Assembly: GCF_018143015.1 (NCBI RefSeq)
Contig: NC_054746.1
Coordinates: 44,176,701 to 44,240,700 of the forward strand
DNA length: 64,000 bases
Direction: 5' to 3'
From: Lytechinus variegatus
Taxonomy: Eukaryota > Echinodermata > Echinoidea > Temnopleuroida > Toxopneustidae
The notes under the pieces were generated by a model. The model was not told where the DNA came from. It saw nothing but the letters and a program-made list of their open reading frames with translations, and did not search any database. Within the stretch, counting starts at the first letter, position 1. Each line of letters starts with the position of its first letter. Position numbers and translations under genes: made by a program. Shown one piece after another: positions 48,600 to 61,487 of the stretch.

Positions 48600-51500
48600 C
48601 CCCCCTTAACACATCCTTAAAATTACTACACAAAGGTACACAATAATAAGTTAAGAAACAAGAAAACCCCAAATGTATTTGTAATGGTTTATTTTTCATA
48701 GACAATGAATTCAGGTTTGTTTTTAGTTGATTGAAAGCTTCATAAGAAAACAATGACCAATTGACATTTTTGTACTCCACATCCAAATGTTCAGGACAAA
48801 GTTTCATGAACTGCTTTTCCCCCACTTCATCCATATAATCTTATTATAAAGTCACATTAATGACAACATATAGCATATTAAACATATATATTTTGTATAC
48901 ACCCACATCAACTCACCACATTATGTCTGTAACAGCGTATTTATAGAATTGGGGCAACATTATTATTACCATTATAGATGCACTTCTACAAGTTATAAAT
49001 TCTTTTTTTTTTCATTTTGGCTAAGCCTTAATATATGCTCTGAAAAATCATAATTACTACAAACAAACACACAATTATTTCCAACACTAGCCCTCTGTGG
49101 AATGTGTCATAAATTATGGGGATTTTTTTTTACAGGAAAAAGCATAAATCACTTTCAGACAGACAATGGGATGCTTAATATGGAGAAAAGACCGACGTGT
49201 ATATAATCTGTTTCATCACTGGTATAAAACTGAATGTGGAAAGTCACATGTATAAAGTGCAGTAGAAAGGATTTCATACAAAATGAATGACACCAATTTG
49301 TACTTTTTCTATATTACATTCTTGCAGTGGGCAACCTTGAAATCACTCTATTCAATGGGGGGGGGGGGGCAACATTACATCAACACCCCCCTACATTTCA
49401 AGCTTGAATCTCCACACCATAAGTGTATGGGTAAATTACAAATCAGTTATCAATTATGTGTACGGTAATCATATAAATACTTGCCCAGTGTAATAGACCT
49501 CATTAGTTACAAGTCATTGCTAAAAACTACTGAAACTAATATAATTTGACTGGAAAGGGGCAGATTAATTTCTAGAACCTGTTATCAATGACATGATGCA
49601 TGAAACTGGGTGGTAATGATTAGAAGGAATACAAAGGTGACGTTGGGAAAGTTGGTTTACATCCATCTGAAAAGTATAGATTTCACTCACATATTCATAG
49701 CTGCTGAACTCCACTTAGAATAGAAGCACATGTACATGTAAACCTGGCTAAGTGATCCTTGAATACAATTTCTTATTGAATCAAGAGCATACATTAATGA
49801 TTATGTCCACATACCTCCTTTGTGTGGTCTTCACACATGTCATTTTACACCAATATCTCTACACACTGACAATGGTGTCATATAATATCAGTATAAACAG
49901 GTGCCACTGAACACCAGTGTCTTACATGCATTGACATTGGTGCCATTGTATATACCCATGTCTGACATACAAGTAATTGTACATCAATGTCTCAACATAC
50001 AGGTATTCACTGTTAATGATGTATTTTACACACAACGACCAAACGTTACATTCAATAAAGTAGTGATTCATATTGCTCTTTCACAAGATATGCTCATGTA
50101 AGGTTGGAAAAATGGGGCATGAAGGGGAATCATATAGAGCGAAAGCTGAAGAACTATTCCAAAATAATGGTCTTTCACTATTTAAGCTATTCACAGCCAA
50201 AAATACTGTAAACATCTCCACAAAAACAACAATGACAACAAATCCTGAGCTGCAATAAAAAAAATCTTTGTTTGAATGCAGATTTCCAGTCAGTGACATT
50301 TTTAATCATAGCACTGGGTGGCAAGAAAAAAAAATTGTTCAGCACATATGATTCTTGCTTTCTTCTATAATATTGTTTAGTGATCTGTTCAATTTATCAC
50401 TTTCTAGACCATATAAATTTTCACATTCATGACATGCAATTTTATTGCAACACCGAAACCAAATATATTAGACTGATAAAAAAGTAAGATCGACGTAGCA
50501 TATATTCACTCCCGCAAATAAAAAGGTTCTTCATCTAACGAAGAGAGCTAATGGGAGTCATTTTCAAATAGGCATAAATGAATATTTTAAACATTTGTTT
50601 TTAATATGATATTGAGATCTAAATGAAAGAGAAAAGCTACATGGATGCTAATGAGAATGATTTACAATAAAGATTCATTTAAATGTGATTTATCATACTA
50701 AAAAGAATGAATCAAAAATAAATATTTGCCAAACTCAAAAGCATTAAAAATGACCCAGTGGTATCAACTCAAATAGATTAAATGAGATTTTAAATCTTAA
50801 AGATTGCTAACCCCTAGAAGGAATGAATCATATCTTAAATTATTAACTATATGCAGACCGGGTAATGATAAAAGTTGATTTACATTATCCAAGGAATGTA
50901 TCATCTTAAGATTAATAAAACACAACAATGATTCTGTTTCATTTCCAGTAGTGAAGTTTCTTTGTAAAGTCATGTACATGTAAGTTGAATTTTGTCAGTT
51001 TAAACTATATCTCCCTTTCCATTTGAGTACCTAACACGCTCAAAATTCAGTGATTACTTGAAATAGCCCCTTTTTTCGGGCTTGGGGCTATTTTTATTTG
51101 TTAGGGGCTAGCAAAGAGTAAAGTCACCCATCACCCAGTTATTTCCTATGCACAATGAAAATGTGAATGAAGAATATGGTCATGGCGTGATCTACGTACA
51201 CAATTTTTTTTTAGTAAACTGAGACCTTCAAGACAAACTATCATCTAGCTAGAATTCAAGATATTGGATGAAACTTATCCATGTATTTATCCTGAAGAAA
51301 ATGAAAAAAACTTTTAATGAATTTTGAAAATAAAACTATCTTGACTAAAATATTTGAACGAAAGTTAAAGAAAGAAATCAATACACCATATCCACTACAT
51401 TGACATCTGCATAATATATAACCGGGTCAAGAAATCATTCGGTACCATAAGTAGACTTGTCATCATCATATTCTGTATCAAATTCCAAACTTTATGAAAT

Positions 51501-52902
51501 GTAACAAACCACTGGCTTTATCCCTGATTCCAGAATGAATACTCATGCATTTTCTTATAGGGGCAGAGGAAAGAGAAAATAATCTCTTTACTTGAAAATT
51601 CATACAGATATTATTAAGTATATATCTATGCTCAAGAGGTAATATATGATGGCTATACTTGTCCAATGAAAATCTTGGATATAACATAAAATTGTAATTG
51701 CAATACTACACTGGTCTGGATAATTGTACACTGTCTGGAGATGAAAGGCAGCTTAAGATTTCATTATACTACATTCAATGATCAGATAATACTGCTGTTT
51801 ATCAGTTATTCATTCATTCCCTCTAAATCATTTGTTTATAACTTTCTTTGTATTCCTCCGGTGCAGTTTTCAGTATGCAAAGCAAGTTTGCAGAGGTTGG
51901 GAGGATGTGATTCAAATAGGGAAAATTACAATTTTCTATTCAATTTTCTTACAACACCGAGGTCCTACATCATTCCTGTGCATTTTGTGCAAAGTTTTCA
52001 CTATGCAGAATGTATGTGCGAGCAGTTACAACAGCTGCATCCTTCACTTATCATTGCTGATGCATGATAATAAAGAAATAAATTATGACTTTATTTTCAT
52101 CAATATTGAGTGACGTTCATTGACATGAATCATTGTTACCTTGACTAGAAATTATCGAAATCTAATATGGTAAAAAATGAAGAACACACTAGAATCAAAT
52201 GTTGTAGTCAATGTGAAATTGTCTTTATACCTTTCATTAATTTTATATTCTATTCCTAATAATTGCATTTGAAAGGGTGAGATGCCTTGTCAATTAATTA
52301 TTGACTTGATCAAAAACAAAAACAATAGCACAGAAAGTACACAAACAACACAAAATGACATTTGGTATTTTTTCAGCAGCAAACAAATAGACAACTATCC
52401 ACTCATAACTTTTCATTTCAGTTGCTTGCTGTATCAAACTTGTCATCTCCCAGATATTGCAAATTGAGAAGTCATAGTAAGGTCACAAGCACATATGTTC
52501 ATGGATTAGTCTTGTAATCACAGACATGTTGTTAATAAGGATCCATTGACGTTGCACCATCCATACATATATTCCTGTAGAAGCAATTAATTCAGTTAAA
52601 TCCTTGATTATCATATCGGTGTATCACCCAAGTACTGTCATCTCCTTCACTTCTGATGTTGTAGTCCCACATGTTCCACAATCATTCAGTAGTGATCCAA
52701 GTACTTTACATCATATCCACCTAATATGTTCCAATCTAGTCATTTCATTGTATATCTGTCATAATATTCCTTCAGCTTTTAAGCGGTGCATCAACATAGT
52801 GTAAAGTAATAAGTTGCTGTCATTTCCTTGAGGAGCAAAGCTGATTTGAACATCCAAACAGAAGAGTGTTTAAAGAAAGAGCATACGGCTTTGATGAAAG
52901 TT
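48600..52902. other. Long non-coding stretch, probable atlastin 3' UTR and flank
   Basis: AT-rich, without recognisable exons or clear repeat families apart from short C- or G-runs. Several AATAAA hexamers occur on the minus strand (for example TTTATT at 48688-48693), so the atlastin transcript could have a long 3' UTR. Its end cannot be set. Confidence 0.35.
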
Positions 52903-55900
52903 TTATTTGGTCTTTTTCTCGGCTTGAGTTCCTCTTGGTTTGGTACTCGCTTTATTAGCTGTTACATATTTGTATAGGGGGCCATACACCTGTGAAATAA
53001 GGGGAAAAAGTAATGCACAATTATTATTAATAATATCAATGCAATCATTTCAGACCACGATGATTTTTTTCTTCAATAACTAAATTAATGAATAAAAATA
53101 AGTACAATGGTAATAAACAATGATCAATACCACTTGACAGTAATAATAAATAAAAAGCATAATGATGAGAAAGGTAAAGACAATTTCTTTCTTTGATATT
53201 AGATAAGAAAATCTATCAGCAGTCATGTATATGATTAAATTCTCAAAGATCTATATTCCATTGACTCATCCAATCACTTCTATAAAAATAAAATTATGTA
53301 ATTGAACAATAACAACGTTACATGTGTTTGAAAAAAAAAATGTATAACCTGCTATGGTTGCAAAATTAAAATCAATTTTCAATATTTCTAGGTTTTGAAT
53401 GGCAGATTTCACTGTGATAATATATCAATCACAAACAGCTCAATATCAATTTTATGTTGCATTCTTATGTTAATACGAATAACTGAAGAAAATTGTTGTC
53501 TATAAATGAAACTGTCTCTGTTTAAGTTGGGGGTTTGTAATTTCTTTAAACATCTGAGAAAAAAAACGAACTAGGCCCAATATCACAAACTAAGCACTTT
53601 ACTGTAAGGCTGATTTTCACAATTGATAACATTGATCCAGATTGTGCAATCAAATCAACTGTACAGTCAATCGCTAAGGTTTGTAGTACAGGCCCAAGAT
53701 GCCAACTTACATAAATCCAAACAAATTCTGTTCCGGTATCAATCCAAGTTCCAACTTCAACCCACTGGCCACTATAACGGACATAACTCCACGTACAGAG
53801 GAGAAAGATGGCAAAACCTAGCAGCATGTTGGCGAGATTTGACAAGGAGTAGATGCCTATAAGTCCATATAATCCTGATAGGATGTACATAGCAAGAATG
53901 GTGGTGACAAGGGTGATAGGGGTTCGTGCTACATTGAACAGGTTCTTGCTATCGTTGTGTTTGATGTACTGTTCATAAGACTCTTCCATTTCAGCTAACA
54001 GACGATCCTCATACTCCTTGCTGTACTCTGTCCCTCCCATCTTGCGTACTTCTTTGAACTGATTAGCGGCCTCTTCCTTGATTTGAATGTGTTTCTTCTC
54101 AAGCTCATCGGGGCTCAGGTATGGCTTGTCACCTCCGCACACCTGAGTACAAATGAAAATCCTTAAGAATTAGGATGCATGGTAAAAACCATATACCTTC
54201 ATAAGCGAATCTACTCAAGCTGAGAACAGAGGAAAGGACCAACAAATTAATCCTCCATTGCATACACCTGAAGTTAATGACATCAATATTCCAATTGTAT
54301 GAAAAATTAATCAAAACTTATAATACTAATATAGATACTATTGAATTGACTCCAGTTGGAGTTCTGCCATCCTACTTTATTTGGTAAAGATAATAAACCT
54401 ACATTTAGTGCACTCTAACCAGGTGAATTAAAAATCAATAAATTTGAATCCTTTAACATTTAGGGTTTCAATGCTCAGCTAAATCCAATATAATGACTGA
54501 TGTAATTTATTAAACCAGTTGAGTATAGTAAATGAGCCAAAACCATAACAATCAATGTACTTGGGATATGGACATGGCTCTCTCTAAGAAAAGAAAAAAA
54601 ATATATTGGTGATCATCATCTATCTACTATCAATCTTCCTACCTGTTCCATATCCTTTGTGTATTTGTCCTTTGCACTTGCTACTGCAGCCAAGTTATTA
54701 GCCTCAGCAGTCGCCTGAAAAAAAAAACAGAAGGTATATAATTATGCATACTTCACGGTAGTAAGTGTCATTTAATCATAGATAGATATTACACAAACAC
54801 AGCATTGCAATACATTTGTTTCCATTCCCGTTAGAAATATATATTTTTACAATGAATTTATCCTTTATTTCATAAATTTACTTGGACATATTGCCATGGA
54901 ATGAAACAGTTCAATTTCAAGCTACATGCCTTTATGAAAATAACAGATTTACAATTGAAATATTAAATAAAACATTTAAGTCTAAAAAAATATGTCTGCA
55001 ACATTCTTTCTGCTGTTATACATATATCTGTTGTTGTTATAGCTTATATGGCATGTATCATGTTGTTGTTTTAGCTTATACGGCGCGTATCATCAGCAGT
55101 GAATATTTGCGCCAAATTCTCACCTGTAACATAGTCTTGGGTTCAGGCAATTCATCCCCTTGATAGATATTGATATAAGCCTGAATAAAAAAAGATGTCA
55201 ACAGAATAACAAATCAATACAAAATACATGGACAATAACTTGCATTCAACTGCCCATGCAGCAGTTAGTTACCTTCTCCTGTATCTCTCTGACAATGTAG
55301 TGGCAGATAGAAATGATGCACAATAAAGCAACATTCATATACTAGTAGTGCTCTATACTACCTATGAATAAGCAATGCTACCCTGATCAGACGCTCAAAC
55401 ATTAAAGGCATTTCATCACACTAGGTAAATGTTTCCTACACTTGGGTGAAGAATGGCAAATGATAAGAATCTTGCCAAAGACTGTGAGTTCTGCCATGAG
55501 AATTGAACCTGGACCTTGTGGTTAAGAGTCAAGAGACTTCCCCACTAATCCACAACACCTCTACCATGACTTGGAATCTTGAGGCATAGACATTAAAGCA
55601 AATCTGGTAGTTCAAATGCAGTGAACATAATGAAAACTAGCTTGCAGAAGAATTCAAAATAACCTTTGTTTATTAAACAGTGCCAGTGTCTGACTTACAT
55701 TTCAGTCCCAGCACTCAAAATTAAAACCATTCCAGGCAGGCCTCCCACCTTTGTCTTAAGAGGGTTTCCTCTTTATACAGACTTTCAAAACACCAATAGA
55801 TATTATTCACCATACAGGTTGTCTGATCTCCTGACATGGCAACTTATGCATTGAACTGACCTTGAAGTATTCTAGAAGTGCTCGACATGTAACCTTAGTT

Positions 55901-57615
55901 CCATTGATCTCCTTGACTATCAGATTGTCTTTTGATAGAAGAAGAGGGGCTAATTCCTGCAGATGGGTCTTGAATTCTTCACTGATGTCTGAAATCACAA
56001 AGAAAATCAAACTTATTATCTCACTTCACTAATGCCCAACCTTTTTCATCCATCCTGATCTTATCATTCCCAACCACTCTTGAATTCTCTTCACTGGCTT
56101 CCTTTTAAACAGAGAATTATGTTCAAATACTCTTGATTGTCTACAAAACACTGAATAAACAGGCTCCAAAGTATTTAAGTAACTGCTTGAATATGTATAC
56201 ACCAACTAGAGCTCTTAGATCAGCCAGTGATCACCTTCGCATCACATATTCACTAACTCGTACATTAGCTGGTGACAGAACTTTTACGGTGTCGGCTTCA
56301 AAATCCTGGAACGACCTGCCATTAATATTTAGACAGTCTCCATCATTAGCAATCTTCAAAAAGTCATTAAAAACTCATCTCTTTCATACTTTGTAGTTTT
56401 TTTTTTAATATTACATCTTATTAATTCATTGTAAGCACTCTGGGCCTAATGGGAAAAGCACAGTACAAATAATAAGTAATAATAATCCTGTTTTACATTC
56501 TACAATCAGTTCATCTAATATCTATTGGGTCTATGAGCCACCTATTCCACGTACCACTGTCTAATGTTGAATATGACCATAGGCAGTCATTCTAATCATA
56601 CTTTTAAGTGATACCTCCCAAAGCTCAATAACATAACAACATAAAGGGTGTATAAAAACTTGTTTTCCAACTTCTTACAAGTTCTAAAATGTTCATTGGG
56701 CACCATTAAGTATATTGTGCTTTAATAATTTTGATCTGATTGAAAAAGTTGAGATACATACCTGCTAATCTACCATCAAACTTTGGATTGGTAGCCACAG
56801 CTAAACCAGGATGGGGCATTAAGAAACAGCCAAGTCTCTTGAAGCAGCTGGAAATATGACGTCTAACATCTTGTAACTCTTTATGCTTGGCTGATTGCTG
56901 CAAGTATATGAAGAACAGTCATCAAATTCAGGCCAATTTGGGGTCTTGAAATTCACACAGAAATTTTAAATGTAAAATTGTTTGATACTCATCATAATTT
57001 TTGCCTCAATATGTCTAATAAAAGAATCCAAATCATACACATAGATTTATAAAGACTGCATCGAGTTGCGTGATTGGCTGCAACTGGACTTTGATAGAAA
57101 TTGTGATAGGATGTTTAATAAAATATTTACAAGTTAAATTCTTTTGAAAATTTCCTGAATTGCTGTATGAATAAGAGTACGCAGAATACTGTAGCCAGTC
57201 TCTTTCTTGAAAATAGCAAAATGCAAAAAATTGCAGAGAGACCGATCACAGCTGGTCTATAACTGGTATCCAATTTGACCCTCTTCCTAACTAAATGCTA
57301 AAAATTAAAAGCAATTGCAATATCAATATTTGAATGATCTTTCCAAACTTTGTTGAGAACCTTGTTTTAGGCTGACAGATACAGCACAAATGCTTTCCAA
57401 AAAACTTGTAATAGCATAATCATTATATTAATGCGTTCTTTAATGGCAAAACTACAAAGCTGTTGGTAATGATTATTTTCAAACTTAATTGAATACCAGA
57501 GTATTATATATGGGTTACTTACATGTAATTTCTTGTCAAGTAACTTGGAACCTCCACTTTCCCCGAAGGCATATTCATATGGGTAGCTCCAATCACGAAC
57601 CAGGAACATCAGAGA
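52903..57615 (-). CDS. atl: Atlastin, C-terminal 334 residues (partial gene)
   Basis: Dynamin-like GTPase that fuses ER tubules. Exons in transcript order: 57615-57523, 56897-56762, 55988-55861, 55180-55124, 54714-54643, 54142-53711, 52989-52903; GT-AG, phases consistent, stop TAA. The first visible exon holds the atlastin G4 guanine-specificity motif [10 protein letters not shown] (Arg-Asp). Then come [55 protein letters not shown], the helical bundle [48 protein letters not shown], two membrane hairpin segments (fragment residues about 238-258 and 266-282), [15 protein letters not shown], and a short tail ending KKTK. The N-terminal GTPase half (P-loop, switches) is not present up to 64000; the upstream intron contains the GC-rich element block. 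Paralog number cannot be assigned. Confidence 0.94.
55436..55566 (-). repeat. tRNA-Lys-like SINE fragment, antisense, atlastin intron
   Basis: The minus strand reads GTGGATTAGTGGGGAAGTC (A-box-like), an anticodon loop CTCTTAA (CTT), and the B box GGTTCAATTCTC. The body GGCAAGATTCTTATCATTTG and CCATTCTTCACCCAAG follows. A decayed SINE. Confidence 0.6.
56050..56490 (+). mobile_element. CR1/L2-type LINE 3' fragment, atlastin intron
   Basis: The plus strand reads [12 protein letters not shown], then in a neighbouring frame [33 protein letters not shown], and [19 protein letters not shown] followed by [10 protein letters not shown]. This is the conserved C-terminus of CR1/L2 ORF2. The 3' end AAGCACTCTGGGCCTAATGG, AAAAGCACAGTACAAATAAT follows. 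It is 5' truncated, antisense to atlastin. Confidence 0.85.
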
Positions 57616-57630
57616 CTACAGATCAAACAC

Positions 57631-57943
57631 AAATTATGAAAATACTTACCTGATTTTCTTATTTACGAGATAACTCATACATCTACTTGATTTGCTAGTT
57701 CAGCCCTCTGGACTGCCATACCCGAATAGAACTCCCAAGGATTTAAAAAGCGCGAGCGCGCCCTCTCCCGTTCAGGCTTACTACCCATGATCACCGCGCA
57801 ATTAGCGTCCATCTTCCTCACCTTTCGCAAGCCCATACGTTGAAACATGTTGCTACGCAAGGCGGAGGGTCGGTGGGAGGGTATCAAGTAGATGTATGAG
57901 TTATCTCGTAAATAAGAAAATCAGGTAAGTATTTTCATAATTT
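57631..57943. repeat. Hairpin: roughly 60-bp near-perfect inverted repeat beside an atlastin exon
   Basis: The arm starting AAATTATGAAAATACTTACC (57631) is reverse-complemented in the arm ending at 57943; complementarity runs on through TTATTTACGAGATAACTCAT to ATCTACTTGA. A spacer of about 195 bp is GC-rich. The left arm begins 14 bp beyond the acceptor dinucleotide of the atlastin exon at 57615. Part of the arm (CATACATCTACTTGATTTGC) recurs in direct orientation at about 57959-57980. It marks the end of the GC-rich element to the right. Confidence 0.85.
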
Positions 57944-58424
57944 ACTTCAATAACTCCATACATCTACTTGATTTGCTAGACCAGCACGGACTCAAACCGT
58001 AGGGAGGCATGTTTTCAATTGTAAGCCTAAGAAAATTTAAAAGAAAAAACAAAAACAACGAAATTTAGGGAGAGGGGGAAAAAGCCGCAGCTGCTTTAAG
58101 CGCCGAAGCAGCAAATCTCGCCTCGCTGGACGGAATGTCCTTCAAGTAGAAAGAAGTGAAGGAGTTAGTTGAGCGCCAAAAGGCGGCCCTCAAAAATGTC
58201 CTCGAGAGGAATGCCCTGTATACTCAGGAATACTAAGTATCATGGGCCCTCGGCCTAGTGTCAGGAGAACAACATCACCTGCTGACTAGAGCGTAAGAAT
58301 TGAAATTTGTTGAAAATTTCAACAAGAATGGTGATCGGAAAACTGAAGCTTTTAAGGCTCAGTAAGTGATCAATCGACCAATCTGAGAAGGCGAGATATC
58401 TCAGAAACCCTACCGAAATTTAAG

Positions 58425-58625
58425 CGTGCCGCTTGCTAGTAACTAGCATGCGACTAGCAGGGCACTCGCTTAATAAGCGAGTGCATGCTAGCGAACAGTC
58501 CCTGCTCGCTAAAAGATCGCTTAACTATTACTCTGCACGCATATCACACGCTTATTAAGCTAACCGCATGCTAGTTACTAGCATGCCGCAAGCTTGCGCA
58601 AGCTAGTCGCACGCTTCCCGCAAGC
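58425..58625. repeat. Cluster of overlapping palindromes (GCATGCTAG / GCAAGCTTGC)
   Basis: GCTTGCTAGTAACTAGCATG near the left is mirrored by GCATGCTAGTTACTAGCATG near the right. ACTCGCTTAATAAGCGAGTG is a near-perfect palindrome, and CGCAAGCTTGCG is a perfect one. It could form a branched foldback structure inside the GC-rich element. Confidence 0.6.
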
Positions 58626-61487
58626 TTGGAAATTTCTGTAGGGGAAGCCTCCGCGTGGGAGAAAGCGCCCAGAATTCGATATCTGTCTCAAATGCGTGAG
58701 GGCAGAAATCTGCAGAATTCTGATAGAGAGCTGTGGTAAAAAGTTACTAGCGGTCCGAAGGGGACTAGGAACGACGGAGAGTAGGGATTTAGGAAGAAAA
58801 CCACTCGTAAGGCAGACAAGGGTCGAGAAAGCGACTGAGTGCCATCCTGTTAATAAGGAATGCCGCGGACATGTTGCCTATGTAGAATAGAGCAGTCTGG
58901 TCAAAACAGCTCAACCGGGCGTGTCAGGGATACAGCGCGGTACACATCACGACAAAAGTGTGTTAGACCGAGTGATCGAGAGAGAACTCAGGATCCCCTT
59001 TCTCCCATACTGATTGAAGCACCCATCTGAGGGTGCAGTGCCCGCGGTGGAAGAGGTGGCTTGGCTCAAGCCACCATCGCTGAGAGAGTCCGTGAGGCTA
59101 GGCTGCGATGGCTGTCCGCTGGGCGGGGGAATCCCTAGCAGCAGCAAGTGTACGCCAGAGGGAGCTGGCGAAAAAAAATCTGTCACGATATTACGTGTAA
59201 ACGACCATCAAGAGATGCTCTAAACGAACAGACATCGCCAGATATGATACCTCAACCGTTACATTCCCAACGGAATCGAATGAGGTAGCAACGGCCCTGT
59301 CCTATCAAGTTAGGGACGGAAACTGGCTAAGAGTGTCGAAGTCCTCGCTTGAAGAAACAAGCGAAGGAGACTTGAGGAAGTAATCACAAAATTTCCATCA
59401 GTCTGCGGTGAGAACCAGTTGTTTATGAAAACAGTCACAAGGCCTGTTTCTCAGGTGATCGTAAGAGCGAGCACCGCCGGCGCCGGTTGCGGCAGCGTGG
59501 AACAGTCCAATATCGGTAAGATAAGGAGCTCCAAAAAGCTGCGGGGGGGCGGCAAAAATGACGCCCTAAGTAGCGGGGGATGAGAATCTAAATTTCTAAA
59601 AGAAGAACTCCAGTGAAGTAAATCACTTACATGGAGAGGCTCATCCACAGTCGGCCCGAGAGAAGGCGGGTCGTAGTGATCGTGGTTAGGAAGGCATAAG
59701 CATACATCCATCCACTGTTACATCATCCTCGGTCGTGCGGTGACCCTGGCCACATGCCTTGCATGGAAGGAGGATGAAAGCAGCATGCGGGGCGACTCGA
59801 GTGTGCCGTGAAAAAATTTCTAAGAAAGAAGCCGATTCGACTAACGGGCACGGTAAAGACATCCACCGTAGACCACTCCGCACAAGGAGGGAGCGGCGGA
59901 GACGCCCGCAAGATTGACCCATATAGAGGGCAGTCTATAAGATAGACAGTTAGAGCTCGACCGATGGTCTGGCGGTGTACAGTTTGGTGTGAACTCGCCG
60001 ACCCGGTACGGTGGGTGTGCCCAGAAAGTAGGCATAGAATGCCGACAGAGAATCCTGGGGCTTTAAACAAGTTTGAACGCGCGTACATAGCCAACAATCT
60101 CATGAGATGTACGGCGGTTACTTTCCTCCGAGATGATGTTTACCCAACCGGGAAAGACTCGGGGAACAGCTGTGAATGTCAACAGGAGGGATATCTAGCA
60201 TATGAAAAGCTGATTCCTTCCACGTATTCGGTGCGGGTGCTGCCGGCGGTGTCCGGGGGGACGACCGGTGATGGCAGCTCGGGCAGGGTTCGTACGAGCC
60301 GCCCGAATACGAGACAAATAGGTTAACATAACCATAATGCACCGGGTGGTGAAGGCATAGCGATTATTAAGCACAGGAGAACTTTTAATCGCCGTGACAT
60401 TCAGATCCGATATACATACTCATAAGCTCGGAGAGCTATGAGATAGTGAGACATACCGCTGAGCGGTGATGGTGCTCATATCAGAGTCGCCCTCTCTTCA
60501 GCGGCGATCGCTGGAGAACGGGTGTCTGTACTAGCCCTGACTCTGGCGTTGCAAGGGTAGGAGCTAAGTAAGACAGGGCACCCTTACTTTCGAATAGAAA
60601 GTGAGGTTCAGGCCAGAAAAGCGACGGTCCCGTCGCCTGGGCGGACGGTCCGCGGACGTGATAGGTTGTCCTCTCAAAGCAGCCAAACATTCTCACGAGA
60701 GAAGTGCGGCATGCGGTATGTAAGAGATTCATACCTCCAATCTACGGGCCCGCTTAGGGGGAAGAATGGAGAGAGTTACCGCTGAAGGAGTCGTCGCCGT
60801 ATGTGAGCTTGACGTAGAGGGCGAATTCGGGAGTACCTGCATAATAATCGCCCCCCCCCTGCCTCTGCCTTCTCGCTAGCCTCGAGAGGCTTGAAAATTT
60901 CGAGACGGCGGCGCCGGAGCCTGGCGCTTCCGGGCAGCAGCAGAGCGGGGGTGGGTTTACACCCACGGAGCTGGCGGCTTCCTCGTCGTAGGAGCCGCCT
61001 CGTCTAGAGCGACCCCGTCACTCTCCGAGACCCCCAATTCGGCCGATTGAGCTCGGAGCGCCTGAAGAGGCGGGGCGAGAAAATATGGACTCCCTTGCTT
61101 CATCAATACCCCCGCTCGGAGGGTAGATGTGAGGTAGAGACTTGTCAAGCAGCGCCTGAGCGCTTACTGAAAAGTCGACCGCGGGATAGGGGTTGTCCTC
61201 GTAAAGGGAGTCTCGCTCTATGGACTGAACCGGGGGGTTGTCCAGTAAGCGCCGGGGTGGCCCCGCGTGTCGGCTGGGACACGTGCTCTGAGATCGACGA
61301 AAATGCTGGAAAGCACACGCGATCTTGGGGCACCCGGTTAGTCGGTGCACTGGCTGGCGATTTAACAGAATCGCTCGAGGATTTCCCGGGTGTCTGGTGG
61401 TTATTGCCCACTTGTCTCGCTTGATGCTCAGGGGCATCAGCGGGGTGAGTAGACGTCGAGGGTGGGGTGAACCCGCACTACTCGAAA

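Noticed and set aside
61047-61424. 125-codon plus-strand frame in the GC-rich block
   Set aside because: GC-rich sequence leaves all frames open; no domain seen, and coding-like character is stronger on the other strand.
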